Positions 59,810-64,000 of a DNA stretch of 64,000 bases are shown here, one piece after another (position 1 is the stretch's first letter; each line of letters begins with the position of its first letter). The position numbers were made by a program, and so were the translations under genes. The DNA comes from Fusicatenibacter saccharivorans (GTDB lineage: Bacteria > Bacillota > Clostridia > Lachnospirales > Lachnospiraceae): the NCBI RefSeq assembly GCF_015557635.1, contig NZ_JADNOP010000002.1, positions 62,001-126,000 of the forward strand, read 5' to 3'. The notes below the pieces were generated by a model that did not search any database, was not told where the DNA came from, and saw only the letters and a list, made by a program, of their open reading frames with translations.

Positions 59810-61227
59810 CTGTTTTCCTCCTTACCAACGCCAATCTGTATCTGCAGAACTGCTTTCGCATCTTCCCCGACACGGCCGCTCTCTCCTCTGCGATACCCCA
59901 CGACCCACCAGATCTCCGGTCCGTCGGCGAGCAGCAGAATGGAATCCCGCTCCTCTTTCGGTATCTTGGCATCAATCATATAATCTTTTAGTTTCTTTTT
60001 CCCGCCTTTTGCGGTTACTCTCAGATAATCTCCGCTTCTTCTCGTGCGGAGGACAAGACCGTCTTTTATTTTATCACAGTCAAAGCATTTCGTATACTTT
60101 TTTTCTTCAATTCTTTCGGGAAAAACCGATGTTTTTTTCACAATCGTGACTGGATTTTCTGCAAATGCGAGACTTTTTTCCTCTTCCCACCCGGCCGGAA
60201 CCGGAATTGGAACTTCTTCGCCGCTTTTCCTTTTCCGTTCTTCTTTTAAATGCACTCCCTGCTTTTCCAGGCGGAGCGTCTCGTATCCGCGCACGGCGGT
60301 GATTCCATACGGCAGGCAGACACTTTTTCCGACCTGCTTTTCAAAAAGTTCCCGCACAGATTCCAGATGCTCCCTGGTAAGATCCTTCCGTTTTCCCGCC
60401 AGCTGTTCCAGAACGCGCCGGATCACGTAGCGCTGCAGAAGAGGCGCTTCGCTGCTCACCGCATCACGCAGCACAACCGCATTTTTCTCTGCGGATGCAT
60501 ACCGCTCCATCAGCTGATCCGTCTGCCGCTCCAGATATTCCTCCGTTTCCAGCAGGTCCAGCGATGTCTGTGCCATATGCGCGGCGGCACGCGGATTGAC
60601 CTCTTCGGTCAGATACGGCAGCACATGGTGGCGGATTCCGTTCCTCGTGTAAGCATCCTCTGCATTCGTGCTGTCCTCACACCAGGAACACTTCCGGCTT
60701 TCCAGTTCCTGCCGGATCTCTTTTCGTCCGATGCAGAGAAGCGGACGGATCACATTCCCCCGCACGGGGCGTAAGGAGGCAAGTCCGGCCAGCGACGTTC
60801 CCCGTGCCAGGTGATGCAGCATCGTCTCCGCAACGTCATCCTGGTGATGGGCGAGCGCAATTTTCACTGCCCTCTGCTCCTTTGCGCACGCTGCAAAAAC
60901 TTCCTGCCGCGCCGCGCGTCCAGCCTCCTCCGTCGAGAGATGATTTTCTTTTGCGATCTTCTCCACGGGACAGGAATAGAGATAGAACGGAACATCATAT
61001 TCCCGGCACAGATTTTCTGCAAATGCCGCATCCCGCCCGGCTTCCGCGCCGCGCAGGTTATGGTTGACGTGGACAGCCAGCAGCGAAAAGCCAAGCGGCT
61101 CCTGCAGTTCCCGCAGCAGATGAAACAGGCAGACGGAATCCGCGCCGCCGGAGAGGCCGAGCAGCACGCGTTCGCCTGCCGTTACCATATGATACTGTTC
61201 CATAAAGGCTCTTACTTTCTCTCGCAT
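59806..61227 (-). CDS. tilS: tRNA(Ile)-lysidine synthase
   Basis: 473-residue enzyme that changes C34 of the tRNA-Ile(CAU) to lysidine so that it reads AUA. The N-terminal PP-loop SGGADS is residues 26-31, and conserved LLAVHVNHNLRGAEAGRDA and LALAHHQDDVAET-like stretches (about 115-130) follow. The C-terminal TilS substrate-binding domain (about 375-470) has RTRRSGDYLRVTAKGGKKKLKDYMIDAKIPKEERDSI. Essential in most bacteria. Located between the spoIIE-like gene and hpt. Confidence 0.95.
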   Translation of the reverse strand: MREKVRAFMEQYHMVTAGERVLLGLSGGADSVCLFHLLRELQEPLGFSLLAVHVNHNLRGAEAGRDAAFAENLCREYDVPFYLYSCPVEKIAKENHLSTEEAGRAARQEVFAACAKEQRAVKIALAHHQDDVAETMLHHLARGTSLAGLASLRPVRGNVIRPLLCIGRKEIRQELESRKCSWCEDSTNAEDAYTRNGIRHHVLPYLTEEVNPRAAAHMAQTSLDLLETEEYLERQTDQLMERYASAEKNAVVLRDAVSSEAPLLQRYVIRRVLEQLAGKRKDLTREHLESVRELFEKQVGKSVCLPYGITAVRGYETLRLEKQGVHLKEERKRKSGEEVPIPVPAGWEEEKSLAFAENPVTIVKKTSVFPERIEEKKYTKCFDCDKIKDGLVLRTRRSGDYLRVTAKGGKKKLKDYMIDAKIPKEERDSILLLADGPEIWWVVGYRRGESGRVGEDAKAVLQIQIGVGKEENR

Positions 61228-61242
61228 CCTTCGTTTTTACTC

Positions 61243-62724
61243 CTATTTTTTCCAGATTCTGGCGACCAGAACCGTCATATCATCCCGTGCGCGGCAGCCG
61301 CCGAGGCGCAGCACGCGTTCCAAAAGCTCCCGGGCAAATTCCCGCGGCTCGCTGTTTTTCACTTCGAGAAGAAGCTGCTTCATCTGCTCCGTCCTGTCCC
61401 CGGGCAGCGCGTCCAGCACTCCGTCCGTCATCATCACAAGGTAATCACCGTCGTACAGCTTTTTCGTTGTGGTATCAAAATCCGTCTGGGAAACGAGACC
61501 TGCGGCAAGACTGGTCGACTCCACAACCTCCACCCACGTATCCCGCCTAAGGAACGTCGGCGATGCACCTCCTTTCAAAAAGCTGCAGACGCCTGTGTAG
61601 AGATTAATCGAAGCAACATCAAACGTGGAAAACATCCCTTCCTTTGGCTGCAGCAGAAGCATCGAATTGATCATCCGTGCCGCCATGATCCGCGGGAATC
61701 CGGCGCGCAGGAACTGTTCAAACAGCTCCACCACCGTCTCGCTCTCCCTGTTTGCCTCGATCCCGGAACCCATGCCGTCCGACAGGCAGAGGACAAACTG
61801 GCCGTTTTCGCAGAGCACACTGTAATTGTCCCCGGAGATACTCTCCTGCTCCTTGGTGATGCGTCCCACACCGTAGAGAACCTGGAATTTCACATCCTCC
61901 TGAAACAGCACCGTCTGGTATTCTCCGCTTAAGACCTGTGCCCCGTCGCGTACCGCAACCATCGGGATTCCGCACAGGGAACCGATCAGTTCCGCCGTCT
62001 GGCGAAGCGTGATCCGGCAGTGACGGCCCGCTTTGACCGTCATATAGATCTGTAAATGCTCTTTCGGCCGCTCCTGGAGCCAGATTTTCTGGACGAAAGC
62101 CCCGTTTTTCTTCATCTGGCGGCAGATTTTTTCCGAGAGCTCGTCCGGCAGACTGTTGAGGCTGTACAGATCACACGCGGCGCGGTCCATAATCCCGGCG
62201 ACTTCACTTAACTGTTCTGCCACCACGCGGCGGCTCTCCGCCACACGCCCCGACCAGAGCGCCGTCTGGCGTTCCTGCTGGTAGCGGTTCCAGAACAGTT
62301 CCAGAAAGCGGGAGCCGTTCAGGCAGGAGGCGTTCCATTCGCCTTTTGCACGGCTGATCTCGTCCTCATCCCCGTCGGCGATTGTCTGAAGAAGTTCCTG
62401 GCACCGCTCGCGCGTCAGGTTTCCGTACTGCTCCCAGCACCACGACGCCTTCGCACAGCGGCTGCAGACTTCCTGCTGTTCTTTTTCCAGAATCTTGTCC
62501 ACCCGGCCCATCTCCGGCATCACACTTTTTGACGGCATCTGATAAAAGCTCTCTGCCAGAACGCGGAACGAATCGGCGTAGTGCTCCATCTGCAGTTTCT
62601 GCGGATGATTGTCATAGACGGCCGCTTCCCGGCGGCTTCTTCTGGCTTCCAAAAAAATTTTAGCCATGTCCCCTGCTGACAGCAATGCGCCGATCAGGAA
62701 CATGGCAATGATCCACTCCGGCAT
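61243..62724 (-). CDS. spoIIE: SpoIIE-type serine phosphatase, short form
   Basis: 493 residues, against about 820 for B. subtilis SpoIIE. It has only one N-terminal membrane segment (about 5-21) and not the ten of the full-length protein. A middle helical region (about 60-280) is followed by a PP2C-type phosphatase domain with ISGDNYSV, LSDGMGSG (about 312-319), DGVLDAL and DDMTVLVARI. It dephosphorylates an anti-anti-sigma factor to activate sigma-F in the forespore. The ATG at 62724 has GAGAGGAGGAGC upstream, so the gene is complete. Context next to divIC and tilS matches spoIIE in other Clostridia. Confidence 0.88.
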   Translation of the reverse strand: MPEWIIAMFLIGALLSAGDMAKIFLEARRSRREAAVYDNHPQKLQMEHYADSFRVLAESFYQMPSKSVMPEMGRVDKILEKEQQEVCSRCAKASWCWEQYGNLTRERCQELLQTIADGDEDEISRAKGEWNASCLNGSRFLELFWNRYQQERQTALWSGRVAESRRVVAEQLSEVAGIMDRAACDLYSLNSLPDELSEKICRQMKKNGAFVQKIWLQERPKEHLQIYMTVKAGRHCRITLRQTAELIGSLCGIPMVAVRDGAQVLSGEYQTVLFQEDVKFQVLYGVGRITKEQESISGDNYSVLCENGQFVLCLSDGMGSGIEANRESETVVELFEQFLRAGFPRIMAARMINSMLLLQPKEGMFSTFDVASINLYTGVCSFLKGGASPTFLRRDTWVEVVESTSLAAGLVSQTDFDTTTKKLYDGDYLVMMTDGVLDALPGDRTEQMKQLLLEVKNSEPREFARELLERVLRLGGCRARDDMTVLVARIWKK

Positions 62725-62798
62725 GTTCCGCTCCTCCTCTCTTTGTTCTGGACTTCAAAGGGGACTGCGAAATCATGCCCTTTCTTTATCTGTTTTGT

Positions 62799-63128
62799 TT
62801 ATTTCGACTGGGATTCTTTAAATAAAATCTCATTATCCTTTACCATGCCAAGTTTTTCTCTTGCCGTTTTTTCTATGTACTCATCGGTTTGCATGTATTC
62901 TTTCAAGGCGGTAATATCATCGGTGCGCTGCTTCTCCTCTTCAATCTGGCTGTCCAGACTGGAAAGACGGGATGCATTTGCATTGACCTTCTGCTGAAGG
63001 CTGATTCCCTTTACGGTAAGGACTGCAACCAGGCAGCACAGGACTACGGTAATTGAGAACTCTGTTGTACGGCTCTTCTTTCTGACTTTTTTCTTTCGGC
63101 CAGAATTCTTTTCTTCCCTTTCTTTCAT
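62799..63128 (-). CDS. divIC: Septum formation initiator DivIC/FtsB-like protein
   Basis: 109-residue single-pass division protein: basic cytoplasmic tail (1-22), membrane segment (about 24-44, EFSITVVLCCLVAVLTVKGIS), then an extracytoplasmic coiled coil (about 45-85) ending IEKTAREKLGMVKDNEILFKE, the DivIC/FtsB signature. It joins FtsL and DivIB in the divisome. Located between yabQ and spoIIE as in B. subtilis. Confidence 0.92.
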   Translation of the reverse strand: MKEREEKNSGRKKKVRKKSRTTEFSITVVLCCLVAVLTVKGISLQQKVNANASRLSSLDSQIEEEKQRTDDITALKEYMQTDEYIEKTAREKLGMVKDNEILFKESQSK

Positions 63129-63228
63129 TCTTTTCTTTACCCTTGCTTTCTATTTTCCAACCGTCTGCAGCCAAACTATCTGTTGTTTTTCGTCCGCAGA
63201 CTTGTTTCTTTTGTTCTTACATGTGTAG

Positions 63229-63636
63229 TTACATCTTACCGTTCTTCCCATGAAATTTCAACCTTTTTCTCCGTTTTTTCATACTTTTTACCAGCCATTT
63301 TCCTGGAAAAGCGAGGATTCGCCCTGCTTTTTTGATTCCCTTTGCCAGAAGTTCCGGAAGAAAGCGTCCAAACGATGCGTGGTACAATGCAGCGCCCCCA
63401 AGGATGCCGCCAAACAGATACCCGCGGAGAACGCCGCTGTTCTCTCCGTAAATCCGTACAAACAGATACAGCGCTGCCGCAATCCAGTAGCAGAGGTCCT
63501 CTGCAGATACCGCCGCATGGCTGTGGCGGATCAGTTTCCGCGCTGTCTTAATCAGATCGTACCAGAACCCCAGGACTGCCCCCTGCCAGATGGAACAAGC
63601 GAACAGAATCAGCTCCCGGGTGACATACGCACTCAT
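63229..63636 (-). CDS. yabQ: Spore cortex biosynthesis protein YabQ
   Basis: 135-residue membrane protein with about four membrane segments, the first formed by ELILFACSIWQGAVLGFWYDLI (about 7-28) and WIAAALYLFVRIYGENSGVLRGYLFGGILGGAALYHASF (about 50-88). It is required for cortex formation. It starts two bases after yabP, so the pair is coupled. C-terminal half is basic. Confidence 0.87.
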   Translation of the reverse strand: MSAYVTRELILFACSIWQGAVLGFWYDLIKTARKLIRHSHAAVSAEDLCYWIAAALYLFVRIYGENSGVLRGYLFGGILGGAALYHASFGRFLPELLAKGIKKAGRILAFPGKWLVKSMKKRRKRLKFHGKNGKM

Positions 63637-63638
63637 TT

Positions 63639-63917
63639 TTACCGGAACAGCCGCGCAAGCGCAGACCCCTTCTTCTGCAGCGGCCCATGTTCCGTATAGA
63701 CCAGGCTGTCGATGCTGCCTTCGATATCCGCCTCTCCCTTTTCCAGCTCCAGGCGGCCCACATGCAGCTCTTTTCCGCGGATGGTAAGAACACCGCAGAC
63801 GGTCACGAGCAGAACTTCGTTCTCATCAAAGCTTTTCACATCCTGCACGCCGCCAAGAGAAAGTGTTTTCCGCTGTTCCAGTAAAAGGCGGTGCGCCTGT
63901 TCGTTCATCTCCCCCAT
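63639..63917 (-). CDS. yabP: Spore protein YabP/YqfC-family
   Basis: 92-residue protein of the YabP/YqfC family needed for spore cortex formation. Typical segments are HRLLLEQRKTLSLGGVQDVKSFDENEVLLVTVCGVLTIRGKELHVGRLELEKGEADIEGSIDSLVY. The start at 63917 (MGEMNEQ) is preceded by GGAGG eight bases away; an upstream ATG at 63932 overlaps that site. First complete gene of the yabP-yabQ-divIC-spoIIE block. The bases after 63932 show no certain gene, only the end of the neighbouring one beyond the window. Confidence 0.88.
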   Translation of the reverse strand: MGEMNEQAHRLLLEQRKTLSLGGVQDVKSFDENEVLLVTVCGVLTIRGKELHVGRLELEKGEADIEGSIDSLVYTEHGPLQKKGSALARLFR

Positions 63918-64000
63918 GCAAAAAACCTCCATACAATGGTCTATACACCCATTATATGAAGGTTTTCTCTTTTTATTCGCTGCACATGAATCCTGCCGCA

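Noticed and set aside
1-64000. CRISPR array
   Set aside because: No regularly spaced repeats of 24-40 bases were found.

Overview
The window looks like chromosome of an anaerobic, spore-forming Firmicute of the class Clostridia, most likely family Lachnospiraceae. The reasons are the yabP-yabQ-divIC-spoIIE-tilS-hpt-ftsH block, a pyruvate formate-lyase activase, luxS, LplB/LplC-type sugar permeases, and the SBP/PAS-type hybrid histidine kinases common in gut Lachnospiraceae. The genus cannot be fixed from the sequence alone.

Region 1 (1-12957) is a glycan-use locus. It holds two LplB/LplC-type ABC permeases, a GH3 beta-glycosidase, a CBM9-like protein, a LacI regulator, a GH38 alpha-mannosidase, a GH130 mannoside phosphorylase and a GH20 beta-hexosaminidase. 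GH38, GH130 and GH20 together suggest dismantling of mannose/GlcNAc glycans such as N-glycan cores, with the core disaccharide split by phosphate. Region 2 (13184-19704) has a decayed hybrid-kinase relic, a LysR regulator, an SPFH/flotillin-like protein, a HEAT-repeat protein, pflA, and a PadR plus DUF1700/DUF4097 pair.

Region 3 (19797-28750) is accessory DNA: two intact hybrid sensor kinases, rearranged receiver-domain fragments, remnants of IS4-like and IS110 transposases, a P-loop kinase and a Nudix-HAD fusion. Region 4 (about 28880-39546) is an integrated element at the 3' end of guaA. Imperfect direct repeats flank it, and it carries a type I restriction-modification operon (half-HsdS, HsdM, HsdS, HsdR, YgjP-type metallopeptidase), a DUF6061 protein, a truncated RepA-like ATPase, a MobC-like protein and a broken tyrosine recombinase. 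It appears immobile.

Region 5 (39535-50094) returns to core genes: guaA, an aldose epimerase, luxS, greA, a VTC/DUF4956/DUF4353 cluster with DUF4956 broken by an internal deletion, a GH172 enzyme, a chimeric response regulator-histidine kinase and xpt. Region 6 (50221-64000) has a three-subunit xanthine-dehydrogenase-type molybdoenzyme with its MobA-like maturation protein, tRNA-Tyr and tRNA-Leu, a GH13 amylase, and the ftsH-to-yabP division and sporulation block.

Several signalling genes here are relics joined by clean internal deletions, which is unusual for one 64 kb stretch. No CRISPR array, rRNA, complete insertion sequence or plasmid origin was seen.
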